Below, one piece after another: positions 1 to 5,784 of a stretch of 5,784 bases of DNA. This stretch comes from Flavobacteriales bacterium UBA3442. Its GTDB lineage: Bacteria; Bacteroidota; Bacteroidia; Flavobacteriales; Schleiferiaceae. The translations under genes were made by a program, and so were the position numbers. Numbering within the stretch: position 1 is the stretch's first letter; each line of letters starts with the position of its first letter. The notes under the pieces were generated by a model. That model was not told the DNA's origin. It ran no database searches and saw only the letters and a program-made list of their open reading frames with translations. The stretch spans positions 1-5,784 of the forward strand of contig DFSH01000025.1 of assembly GCA_002378565.1 (NCBI GenBank), read 5' to 3'.

Positions 1-34
1 GTGGGGGATGGCTTATGCCATTGAAGTTTTGCTC
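1..34. other. Short flank beyond the operon terminator
   Basis: This edge segment is too short to assign. In plus frame 1 it reads seven codons and then a TGA stop at 22-24, just 10 bases before the terminator hairpin. That fits the last codons of a convergent plus-strand gene sharing the terminator, but seven residues cannot be identified. The minus strand shows no reading frame starting here. Confidence 0.2.
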
Positions 35-67
35 AAAAAAAAGCCCTCCATTGGAGGGCTTTTTTTT
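35..67. terminator. Bidirectional intrinsic terminator after efp
   Basis: A near-perfect inverted repeat: eight A residues (35-42), GCCCTCC, a small loop centred on position 51, GGAGGGC, then eight T residues (60-67). The GC-rich core pairs 43-49 with 53-59, and the A and T tracts extend the stem. Either strand gives a hairpin followed by a U run, so it can terminate both ways. On the minus strand it lies 14 bases beyond the efp stop codon and should end the six-gene operon. A convergent gene entering from the left could share it. Confidence 0.93.
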
Positions 68-81
68 AATCGTGAGTTGCT

Positions 82-648
82 TTACTTCTTTGCGCGCTCC
101 TTGTAGCTGCCATCAGCAGTAAGGACAACGATTGAATCACCGGTGTTGATGAACAAAGGCACCTTGATTTCAGCGCCAGTTTCAACAGTCGCAAGTTTGT
201 TTGTGTTGGTGGCTGTATCGCCTTTCAGGCCTGGCTCTGTGTAGGTGACTTCAAGGCTGACGGCTTTAGGTAGATCCACACTCATGGGACGGTCCTCCTC
301 TACGTGGAACATCACCTTGCACTCCATGCCATCCTTCAAGAGCTTGGGGGCATTAATCAATGCCTCAGCCATAGGGATTTGCTCAAAGGTTTGCACATTC
401 ATGAAATGGTAATCAGAGCCATCGTTGTATAGGTACTGGTAAGTTCTGATTTCAATGTTGACCTCTTCCAGCTTGGTGCCAGAGGGGAATGTGTGCTCAA
501 GAACGCGACGATCATTGAGATTTCGAAGTTTGGTCCGAACAAAGGCAGCGCCTTTGCCGGGCTTTACGTGGAGAAATTCCATGATTTGGTAGGGCGCATG
601 GTTGAAGTGTATGCACATGCCATTTTTGATGTCTGATGTTGAAGCCAT
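82..648 (-). CDS. efp: Translation elongation factor P (EF-P)
   Basis: EF-P binds the ribosome between the P and E sites and helps peptide bonds form when the ribosome stalls on consecutive prolines. The product is 188 residues, the normal family length, and appears to have all three beta-barrel domains: a KOW-like domain I (about 1-63), OB domain II (about 66-125) and OB domain III (about 130-188). The loop KPGKGAAF at residues 29-36 carries Lys32, matching Lys34 of E. coli EF-P, which receives beta-lysine there; whether this host modifies it is not visible. Also conserved are YLYNDG, FMN, FEQ and, in domain III, PGLKGDTA followed by VPLFINTGD. The start is ATG, 10 bases after the stop of the ABC ATPase gene, with no clear Shine-Dalgarno. 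It is the last gene of the operon, with the terminator 14 bases beyond it. Confidence 0.97.
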   Translation of the reverse strand: MASTSDIKNGMCIHFNHAPYQIMEFLHVKPGKGAAFVRTKLRNLNDRRVLEHTFPSGTKLEEVNIEIRTYQYLYNDGSDYHFMNVQTFEQIPMAEALINAPKLLKDGMECKVMFHVEEDRPMSVDLPKAVSLEVTYTEPGLKGDTATNTNKLATVETGAEIKVPLFINTGDSIVVLTADGSYKERAKK

Positions 649-658
649 TGCTGTTGTG

Positions 659-1300
659 TTAGTTGTTCGGTGTATGGGTATTGGAACCGGGTAAAGTTAC
701 ATTCTCTCCCGCTGGATTGATTGCACGCTGGCAATGCTTTACTTCCTCTGGGTGGTGATTGGAAGCAATGAGGGCGATGCGATGGGTGTGCCGAGGTGTG
801 GCAGCAAGGTTATTGAACAGTTGTTCATTGTACCAAACCATTCCGGCAGCATCTAAATGACTGCAGGGCTCATCCAACAAAAGTACATCAGCTTCTGTCC
901 AAATAGCTAATGCCAGCTTGACCCGCTGCTTCATGCCACTGGAAAGTTGCTTGATTCGTTTGTGTTGAGCAGAGGAAGGCAAGTCCAAGTTTTTGAAGCT
1001 AACGAAGTGTCGCATTGGCCTTAATTTTTCATGAAAATCCAAGGCTTCTTGCACCGTGAGCATGTCAAGTAGGTCGACTTCTGGGCCGGTATGGCTGATG
1101 ACAGGGTCAACGCCGTTGAGCAGAAAGCTGCCGGTGCTAGCCTGGATATTGCCTGCAAGGAGTTGAATCAGTGTGCTTTTTCCAGACCCATTGCTGCCAA
1201 GTATGGCCACGCGATCCCCTGGTAAGAATGACATAACAAGTGGTGGAATCACTTGTTGGCTGCCAAAAGTCTTACTTAAGTTAGATAGCTGAAGGGCCAT
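659..1300 (-). CDS. Orphan ABC transporter ATP-binding protein
   Basis: A 213-residue single ABC ATPase domain with no membrane segment. Visible motifs: Walker A GSNGSGKST (35-43), signature LSSGMKQR (119-126), Walker B VLLLDEP with catalytic Glu144 (139-145), D-loop HLD (148-150) and a switch histidine in ASNHH (179-183). ATP binding and hydrolysis therefore look intact. The Q-loop looks atypical: counting back from the LTVQE stretch (81-85), the expected glutamine position holds Gly-Pro-Glu (72-74). That glutamine normally contacts the lid and the transmembrane partner. No permease gene is present, so the substrate is unknown and no symbol is given. The gene starts with ATG only 3 bases after the lpxA stop and ends 10 bases before efp, so it is almost certainly cotranscribed. 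A role in export of lipid or envelope material would fit the neighbours, but that is only inference. Confidence 0.9.
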   Translation of the reverse strand: MALQLSNLSKTFGSQQVIPPLVMSFLPGDRVAILGSNGSGKSTLIQLLAGNIQASTGSFLLNGVDPVISHTGPEVDLLDMLTVQEALDFHEKLRPMRHFVSFKNLDLPSSAQHKRIKQLSSGMKQRVKLALAIWTEADVLLLDEPCSHLDAAGMVWYNEQLFNNLAATPRHTHRIALIASNHHPEEVKHCQRAINPAGENVTLPGSNTHTPNN

Positions 1301-1303
1301 GAC

Positions 1304-2077
1304 TCAGGATTTGAGCAAAATGCCACGTTCAGATTTTGCGATAAAATCCAGGATAGCCTGGCTGTCTGGGTCTTTGTTGTCTTTCAGGGCCTCCTTTGCC
1401 TGAGTGACATTGCGTCCAGATTGGTACAGCAATCGGTAGGTTGATTGAATGCGCTCAATGCGTTCATGGCTGAAACCTCTCCGCTTCAGACCAATGGAGT
1501 TGACCCCGTCAAATGCAAGCGGGGTTCTGGCTACTGTGATGAATGGTGGGATGTCCTGTCTAACCATGGATCCGCCGCCAACCATGACATGCTTGCCAAT
1601 ATGGACAAACTGATGCACGGCTGAAAGGCCACCTAAGATGCTCCAATCACCAATGACTACATGCCCTGCAAGGGACACGGAGTTGACAAGAATGACGTGC
1701 TCTCCAATGATGCAATCATGGGCAACATGTGCATAGGCCATGATTAAGCTATGGTCACCAATTTCCGTTTTGCCATAGGCTTTGGTTCCTCGATTGAGGG
1801 TGGCGTATTCTCGAATGACTACATGATTGCCAATGAGTAGCTGACTGTCCTCACCTTCAAATTTAAGATCCTGGGGAATGCCGCCAACCACTGCGCCATG
1901 GAATACCTGGCAACAGTCGCCCATGCGTGTGCCATTGAGAACAGTGGCATGGCTAGCTATCCATGAACCTTGACCAATGTGGACATCTTTTTCAATGACA
2001 GCAAAGGCATCGATGGTAACATCGCTGGCTAATTGCGCATCAGGATGCACAGAAGCAAGGGGGGATATTTGGAGCAT
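1304..2077 (-). CDS. lpxA: UDP-N-acetylglucosamine O-acyltransferase (LpxA)
   Basis: LpxA is the cytoplasmic first step of lipid A synthesis. It moves an (R)-3-hydroxyacyl chain from acyl carrier protein to the 3-OH of UDP-GlcNAc. The product is 257 residues, close to E. coli LpxA (262). It has an N-terminal left-handed beta helix of hexapeptide repeats (about 1-185) and then a helical C-terminal domain. Signature segments are GGIPQDLKF (65-73), IREYATLNRGT (88-98), and AHVAHDC (116-122), in which His120 matches the catalytic His125 of E. coli and His117 matches His122. HQFVHIG and DIPPF follow. Homology makes LpxA far more likely than another hexapeptide acyltransferase. Acyl chain length cannot be read safely; Bacteroidota enzymes often prefer chains longer than C14. 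The ATG lies 4 bases after the lpxC/fabZ stop, and the stop lies 3 bases before the ABC gene. Confidence 0.97.
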   Translation of the reverse strand: MLQISPLASVHPDAQLASDVTIDAFAVIEKDVHIGQGSWIASHATVLNGTRMGDCCQVFHGAVVGGIPQDLKFEGEDSQLLIGNHVVIREYATLNRGTKAYGKTEIGDHSLIMAYAHVAHDCIIGEHVILVNSVSLAGHVVIGDWSILGGLSAVHQFVHIGKHVMVGGGSMVRQDIPPFITVARTPLAFDGVNSIGLKRRGFSHERIERIQSTYRLLYQSGRNVTQAKEALKDNKDPDSQAILDFIAKSERGILLKS

Positions 2078-2081
2078 AGGC

Positions 2082-3464
2082 TTACTTATCCTTGGTGATC
2101 ATGGCGGTGAATATGCCTTCGCAAGCTATTTTGTTGCCAACGTAGGCCTTGCCATGCATGACCACAATGCCTCGGCGAACGGGGCCTTCAAATACCAAAT
2201 GGAAGATAAGGGTGTCGCCAGGAGTCACCTTGTTCCTGAATTTCACCTTGTCCATTTTCAAAAAATAGGTGAGGTAGTTCTCTGGGTCAGGCACGGTGGA
2301 CAAGGCAAGAATGCCGCCAACTTGTGCCATGGCTTCAAGTTGCAGAACGCCAGGCATCACTGGGGTTCCTGGGAAGTGACCTTGAAAAAATTGCTCATTT
2401 ATTGTCACGGCCTTGATGCCGACAATCTCCAAAGCGCTTTGCTTGATGATTCTGTCAATCAACAAGAATGGCGGGCGATGGGGAATGATATTCTGAATGG
2501 CAGTGACATCCATCAGTGGTTCTTCCGTGATGTCGTAGATAGGTATGTTCTTGAAAGCTTTCACTGTATCCATGATCTTGAGTGCAAGTTTGGTGTTGAT
2601 GTGGTGACCGGGTCTAAAAGTACGGATATCCGCGCTAACTGGTTGTCCGACAAGCGCTAGATCGCCTATCATGTCTAATAGTTTATGGGCAGAAGGCTCA
2701 TTGTCCATGCGCAATGGGGTTAATGGGTGTGCGCCAAGGGCTTCTGAATGTTCGCAGGTGACATGGAACAAGTCATTGAGCTGGCTCCATGAGCTCGCAT
2801 TGAGCGACTTGTCAATGATGACGACACCGGCATCTTTGTTAGCACCTTGGAGTAATCCGCGCTCTGCCAATTTGATCAATTGGCTTGACATGGTGAATGT
2901 TCTGGCCTGACCGATGCTTGATATAAAGCTTGTGTCAGATGACCATTTCCATTGGGCATGCAAAGGGCCAACACAGGCTAGGTTGTCACTGAGAGTGCAT
3001 TGCACCGTGGGTTGCCGGCTTGGGACGGCCTCTGCCCATGCGCCAGTTGTTTCATCTTCTACCCGGATAGCATGGGGCAGTTTCAGCATAGGCATGTCGC
3101 CCATAGCTTGAAGGCCTGCATCCTCAATGGCTTCAATCCAGGGCTTTGCACTGCCATCCAAAATGGGCACTTCTGATGCATCCATGGCGACATGAGCATC
3201 CAAGATGCCAGATGTTATCAAGGCTGCGAGCAAATGCTCTGTCGTGTCAATGGTGAAGGTGCCGTTTGAGAGTCTTGTTCGACGATCTGTGGCAACCACA
3301 TCTTTGGCGCTGGGAGAAAAGTCCGGCTGCCCCTCAAGGTCTAAGCGCTGAAAAACATACCCAGAACCCACCTCTCCTGGGGATATTGTCAGCTTGCATG
3401 GCTGTCCGCTATGGATGCCATGACCGCTGAGTGTCAAAGGTTTTTGGAGTTGGTTTTGGGTCAC
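2082..3464 (-). CDS. lpxC/fabZ: Bifunctional LpxC deacetylase / FabZ dehydratase fusion
   Basis: A 460-residue fusion. Residues 1 to about 305 are LpxC, the zinc deacetylase that commits UDP-3-O-acyl-GlcNAc to lipid A. Its zinc ligands appear as His77 (in TTEHLLA), His260 and Asp264 (in HKLLDMIGD), with Asp268 and His287 (in GHHINTKLA) as likely catalytic residues. Residues from about 318 to 460 are FabZ, which dehydrates (R)-3-hydroxyacyl-ACP in fatty acid synthesis. [13 protein letters not shown] (326-338) leads to [11 protein letters not shown] (362-372) with catalytic His363, and then LEAMAQ with Glu377. A short linker joins the two. Both active sites look complete. This fusion is a known Bacteroidota trait. 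The start is GTG, overlapping the lpxD stop as GTGA (3461-3464), so translation is probably coupled. No earlier start exists in frame, and a later one would cut into the conserved LSGHGIHSG segment (12-20). Confidence 0.97.
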   Translation of the reverse strand: MTQNQLQKPLTLSGHGIHSGQPCKLTISPGEVGSGYVFQRLDLEGQPDFSPSAKDVVATDRRTRLSNGTFTIDTTEHLLAALITSGILDAHVAMDASEVPILDGSAKPWIEAIEDAGLQAMGDMPMLKLPHAIRVEDETTGAWAEAVPSRQPTVQCTLSDNLACVGPLHAQWKWSSDTSFISSIGQARTFTMSSQLIKLAERGLLQGANKDAGVVIIDKSLNASSWSQLNDLFHVTCEHSEALGAHPLTPLRMDNEPSAHKLLDMIGDLALVGQPVSADIRTFRPGHHINTKLALKIMDTVKAFKNIPIYDITEEPLMDVTAIQNIIPHRPPFLLIDRIIKQSALEIVGIKAVTINEQFFQGHFPGTPVMPGVLQLEAMAQVGGILALSTVPDPENYLTYFLKMDKVKFRNKVTPGDTLIFHLVFEGPVRRGIVVMHGKAYVGNKIACEGIFTAMITKDK

Positions 3465-4405
3465 TTTGCTTGCCGAGTTTTTGAGGCTGCGAAGTTCCGT
3501 CTAAATTCTTCAACAGGCAATGCGGGATAGCCCATGACAGATTGCCCGTCACCAATCGATTTGGTCACGCCAGAACCCCCGCCAATACTGACATTATTGC
3601 CAATATTGATGTGGCCTACAATCCCTGACTGGCCACCAATTCTAACCCCGTCACCAATTCTGGCTGAGCCAGCGATGGCTACTTGTGCTGCAATGATGCA
3701 TTGCTCTCCAAGGATGACGTTGTGACCAATCTGGCAGAGATTGTCAATTTTTGTCCCTTCCCCAATCACAGTTTGTCCAACGACGGCTCGGTCAATGCAT
3801 GTGTTTGCGCCGATTTCTACATGGCGACCAATGTGCACCCCGCCAATGTGAGGGATCTTGTGCCAGAGCTGTTTGGCGCTTGGATCTGGCGCAAAACCAA
3901 AGCCGTCTGCACCGATGCTTGCATTGGCATGAAGGATGCTGTTTGAGCCAATATGGCAATGAGGGTAGACAACGACGCCTGGATGAATCACTACATGGTC
4001 TTCAATGGTTACGCCTTGGCCAATGCTTGCATTGGGCGCGATGATTGCGCTTGGATGGACATGGGCTTCTGGATGGATCCCAGACAGCCATGGACTGAAA
4101 TCCTTTGCAACCAGCTCAAGGCATTGAGCCCACGCCACATAGGCGTTTGGCACATGCAAGACCAGCCCAGGAAAGCCCTTGCCTTTGCCGTGATCAGTGA
4201 TCAAGACAGAAGCCTTGGAGTTCTTCACCAGCCGTTGGTACTTTTCCTGCGCCAAAAACGTCACTGAGCCAGGTCGTCCATGACCGATCCCACAGGCTGC
4301 ATTGATGATGAGCCCCTCCTGATTTTCAGGGCATGGAATACCCAGGCAATTGGTCAGTTGAGTCAAACTGATTTCGGAAAATGTACTGATATTCAGTCCT
4401 TCCAT
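3461..4405 (-). CDS. lpxD: UDP-3-O-acylglucosamine N-acyltransferase (LpxD)
   Basis: LpxD adds the second (R)-3-hydroxyacyl chain, from ACP to the 2-amine of UDP-3-O-acyl-glucosamine, after LpxC. From the ATG chosen here it is 314 residues. It has an N-terminal domain (about 1-105, with SVTFLA at 47-52 and ASVLIT at 65-70), a long left-handed beta helix of hexapeptide repeats (about 110-290) and a C-terminal tail. Diagnostic segments are [10 protein letters not shown] (164-173), NTCIDRA (201-207), and [10 protein letters not shown] (221-230), in which His228 matches the catalytic His239 of E. coli. [10 protein letters not shown] lies near the end. An upstream TTG at 4424-4426 would add seven residues. 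I prefer the ATG at 4405: it follows an A-rich stretch and overlaps the end of the HD gene by only 13 bases. The stop overlaps the lpxC/fabZ GTG start by four bases. Confidence 0.95.
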   Translation of the reverse strand: MEGLNISTFSEISLTQLTNCLGIPCPENQEGLIINAACGIGHGRPGSVTFLAQEKYQRLVKNSKASVLITDHGKGKGFPGLVLHVPNAYVAWAQCLELVAKDFSPWLSGIHPEAHVHPSAIIAPNASIGQGVTIEDHVVIHPGVVVYPHCHIGSNSILHANASIGADGFGFAPDPSAKQLWHKIPHIGGVHIGRHVEIGANTCIDRAVVGQTVIGEGTKIDNLCQIGHNVILGEQCIIAAQVAIAGSARIGDGVRIGGQSGIVGHINIGNNVSIGGGSGVTKSIGDGQSVMGYPALPVEEFRRNFAASKTRQAK

Positions 4406-5640
4406 GGAATATTTTTTGGCCAACAAATGAAGGGTCGGATGATTGTATGGGTATAAACGCTGATCGGAAGGATTTCTGATGCCTTGGTTAAAGGAATCAC
4501 CTCACCATCGCGTTTAAGAATCTTTATCTCCTGTGAGTCAGACCTGTAGGTGGCATTGCTGGCGACACCCTCCAGCATGAATTGCGCTGTGAGATCCATG
4601 GGAATGCCATGAGCCTTGTGGATACTTGTTGCCAAATAGCTCCGTTGCTGTTCACTGACATCCTGCTCAAGGAAGCGTAATTGGAACAGCTGACGGTTGA
4701 TGAGTCGGGTGCAGAGTTGGCTCAATACTGGGTCGTCGAAATGCATCCATTGCTTCATGGCCCCCGTGATGTCTGCGTCATCTAACAGGGTGAAGGCCTC
4801 CAGAACCTCAGGGTTGTCCATGAAGTCTTGCTTGTTGGGTCGGTGGGCCAGAAAGAAGGCCAAGGATTTGCCAGCAAAGAGTTCCGTGCCACTTTGAGCC
4901 AGTTCATTGGCCCGTTTGAGCACTTGGGCTAGCATGTACTCCGCAGAGAGGACAGTCTTGTGCATGTAGACTTGCCAGTACATTAGGCTGCGGCTGACAA
5001 GGAATTTCTCAATGGATGTGATGCCCTTTTGCTCCATCACCAATTCATTGTTTGCCACATTGAGCATGGCAAGTAACCGCTCTGAGTTGATAACCCCTTC
5101 CACAACACCCGTGTAGAAGGCGTCCCGTTTGAGGTAGTCCAGCCGGTCCATGTCTAGCTGCGAGGAGATCAGCTGATGGAGAAAACGTTTGGGGTGCTTG
5201 TCTCGAAAGATGTCAATGGCCATGTCAAGCTTGCCACCAAAGTCCTTGTTGAGTTTAGCCATCAGCATGGTTGATATGCTTTCATGGGACACATTGTCAA
5301 CCAAACTGTTCTCTAGGGCATGGGAAAAGGGCCCATGGCCGATGTCATGCAACAGGATGGCCACAAAAACGGCTTCTGCTTCTGTACCAGAAATGGCATG
5401 ACCCTTGCTTTGTAACACATGGATAGCACGTTGCATCAGATGCATCGAACCCAAGGCGTGATGGAATCTGGTGTGATTAGCACCAGCGTAAACCAAGCTG
5501 CTCAGCCCTAATTGGCTGATGCGACGAAGGCGCTGAAAAGTTGGATGTTCAATAAGATCAAAGACCAATGCAGATGGTATGGCAATGAAACCATAGATTG
5601 GGTCGTTGAATAGTTTGAACTTGTTGGTCTGGGTAATCAT
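4393..5640 (-). CDS. HD-domain phosphohydrolase, SAMHD1-like
   Basis: A 415-residue soluble HD-superfamily protein. From the ATG start, an N-terminal segment ([22 protein letters not shown]) leads into the HD core. The metal-site residues are all visible: His61 in TRFHHALG, His98-Asp99 in [15 protein letters not shown], and Asp165 in [14 protein letters not shown]. This order and spacing match SAMHD1 and bacterial dNTP triphosphohydrolases, so a dNTPase or related nucleotide phosphohydrolase is likely. The actual substrate and any allosteric site cannot be read from the sequence. The C-terminal half is helical with no second domain I recognise. A TTG at 5674-5676 would add 12 residues and nearly abut the porX start. 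The ATG at 5638-5640 is preferred because a TAnnTTTG box at 5658-5665 lies between the two. It is the first operon gene, and its end overlaps lpxD by 13 bases. Confidence 0.9.
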   Translation of the reverse strand: MITQTNKFKLFNDPIYGFIAIPSALVFDLIEHPTFQRLRRISQLGLSSLVYAGANHTRFHHALGSMHLMQRAIHVLQSKGHAISGTEAEAVFVAILLHDIGHGPFSHALENSLVDNVSHESISTMLMAKLNKDFGGKLDMAIDIFRDKHPKRFLHQLISSQLDMDRLDYLKRDAFYTGVVEGVINSERLLAMLNVANNELVMEQKGITSIEKFLVSRSLMYWQVYMHKTVLSAEYMLAQVLKRANELAQSGTELFAGKSLAFFLAHRPNKQDFMDNPEVLEAFTLLDDADITGAMKQWMHFDDPVLSQLCTRLINRQLFQLRFLEQDVSEQQRSYLATSIHKAHGIPMDLTAQFMLEGVASNATYRSDSQEIKILKRDGEVIPLTKASEILPISVYTHTIIRPFICWPKNIPWKD

Positions 5641-5657
5641 GGCCAATAATTGAATGA

Positions 5658-5686
5658 CAAAGGTAAGCAAAGCCAATATGGAGCAA
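5658..5686 (-). promoter_or_regulatory. Putative Bacteroidota-type promoter of the HD-lpx operon
   Basis: Read on the minus strand, 5665-5658 is TACCTTTG, an exact match to the Bacteroidota -7 box TAnnTTTG. A TTG that could serve as the -33 element lies at 5686-5684, 18 bases upstream. Transcription would start about 10-12 bases before the HD gene's ATG at 5640 and downstream of the alternative TTG start, which favours the ATG. The -33 element lies inside porX codon 3, so the promoter overlaps the start of the divergent gene. Both elements are short and could match by chance, but the position is good. Confidence 0.5.
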
Positions 5687-5784
5687 GGAAAGATTCTTTG
5701 GGTAGATGATGAAATAGCAAGCTTTAAGCCACATGTGATGGTCTTGGAGGGAAAGGGTTACCATGTAACCACGGCTTCGAGCGG
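5678..5784 (+). CDS. porX: PorX-like response regulator, N-terminus only
   Basis: From the ATG at 5678 the frame stays open to the window edge and gives 35 complete residues. The start of a receiver domain is clear: a hydrophobic strand ILWVDDE (6-12) with the paired acidic residues Asp10-Asp11, then FKPHVMVLEGKGYHVTTA (15-32). The pattern ILW-DDE with KPH, a hydrophobic run and KGY-VT is typical of PorX, whose receiver is joined to a PglZ (alkaline phosphatase-like) domain. With the kinase PorY it controls type IX secretion genes. The phosphoacceptor Asp and effector domain lie outside the window, so another response regulator is possible, though the match and context are good. A purine-rich AAAGG lies about 15 bases before the ATG. 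The gene is divergent from the HD gene, with 37 bases between start codons. Confidence 0.8.
   Translation, partial: MEQGKILWVDDEIASFKPHVMVLEGKGYHVTTASS

Larger units (their letters stand above)
82..5640 (-). other. Six-gene operon HD-lpxD-lpxC/fabZ-lpxA-ABC-efp
   Basis: All six genes are on the minus strand. The junctions are a 13-base overlap (HD/lpxD), a 4-base GTGA overlap (lpxD/lpxC), then gaps of 4 (lpxC-fabZ/lpxA), 3 (lpxA/ABC) and 10 bases (ABC/efp). No terminator-like hairpin separates them. The first strong terminator lies beyond efp, and a promoter candidate lies just upstream of the HD gene. Cotranscription is inferred from this spacing. An internal promoter for efp cannot be excluded. 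Confidence 0.8.

Noticed and set aside
1..24. C-terminal seven codons of a convergent plus-strand gene
   Set aside because: Too short to identify; kept only as a low-confidence note because the shared terminator makes it plausible.
692..699. Possible internal promoter for efp: TAACTTTA on the minus strand, 7 of 8 to TAnnTTTG
   Set aside because: The last base differs and no TTG is found at a suitable distance upstream, so it is not supported as a promoter.
1977..2660. Plus-strand open frame of 227 codons antisense to lpxA and lpxC/fabZ
   Set aside because: It lies wholly opposite two well-supported genes, shows no family motif, and its composition is the reverse of conserved catalytic segments.
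2867..2883. Inverted repeat with CCAATT and AATTGG arms around a 5-base loop
   Set aside because: Sits in the middle of LpxC coding sequence, six-base arms only, no T run; likely chance.
4191..4204. Tandem GTGATCA repeat
   Set aside because: Two copies only, within the conserved LpxD coding region; explained by codons for its N-terminal domain.
3534..4267. Several overlapping plus-strand open frames opposite lpxD
   Set aside because: They arise from the repeated hexapeptide codons of LpxD; proline-rich or low-complexity translations with no motifs.
5611..5617. TAGTTTG as a possible -7 box for porX on the plus strand
   Set aside because: One base short of the consensus spacing, no -33 partner, and about 60 bases before the start; too weak to annotate.
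5558..5764. Minus-strand 68-codon frame across the HD/porX start region
   Set aside because: It overlaps both the HD gene N-terminus and the porX receiver start in other frames and has no recognisable motif.

Overview
The window looks like chromosomal core DNA from a member of the Bacteroidota. Four things point there: an LpxC-FabZ fusion protein, the fused gene lying between lpxD and lpxA, a divergent gene whose N-terminus matches PorX (the response regulator tied to type IX secretion in this phylum), and a TAnnTTTG promoter box with no convincing Shine-Dalgarno sequences. I cannot name a genus. The shared gene order resembles Flavobacteriia and Cytophagia genomes.

Layout. Positions 35-67 hold a strong, nearly symmetric terminator hairpin. 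From about 5640 down to 82, six genes lie head to tail on the minus strand: a SAMHD1-like HD phosphohydrolase, lpxD, the lpxC/fabZ fusion, lpxA, an orphan ABC ATPase and efp. Junctions are very tight: overlaps of 13 and 4 bases, then gaps of 4, 3 and 10 bases. This looks like one operon, read from a promoter at about 5658-5686 and ended by the hairpin. On the plus strand, porX starts at 5678 and runs off the right edge. It is divergent from the HD gene, with only 37 bases between the two start codons.

How the genes work together. LpxA, LpxC and LpxD are the first three enzymes of lipid A (Raetz pathway) synthesis. FabZ, fused to LpxC, draws on the same (R)-3-hydroxyacyl-ACP pool that LpxA and LpxD use as acyl donors, so the operon sits at the branch point between membrane phospholipid and lipid A. 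EF-P is a translation factor that relieves stalling at polyproline. The ABC ATPase has no permease partner here. The HD protein may be a dNTP triphosphohydrolase. Its pairing with PorX, and the link from PorX to a secretion system that anchors cargo to LPS, is the most suggestive part of the context. All genes appear intact except the edge-truncated porX. I see no mobile element, CRISPR array, tRNA, rRNA or new system, and there is no gene-free stretch above 300 bases.
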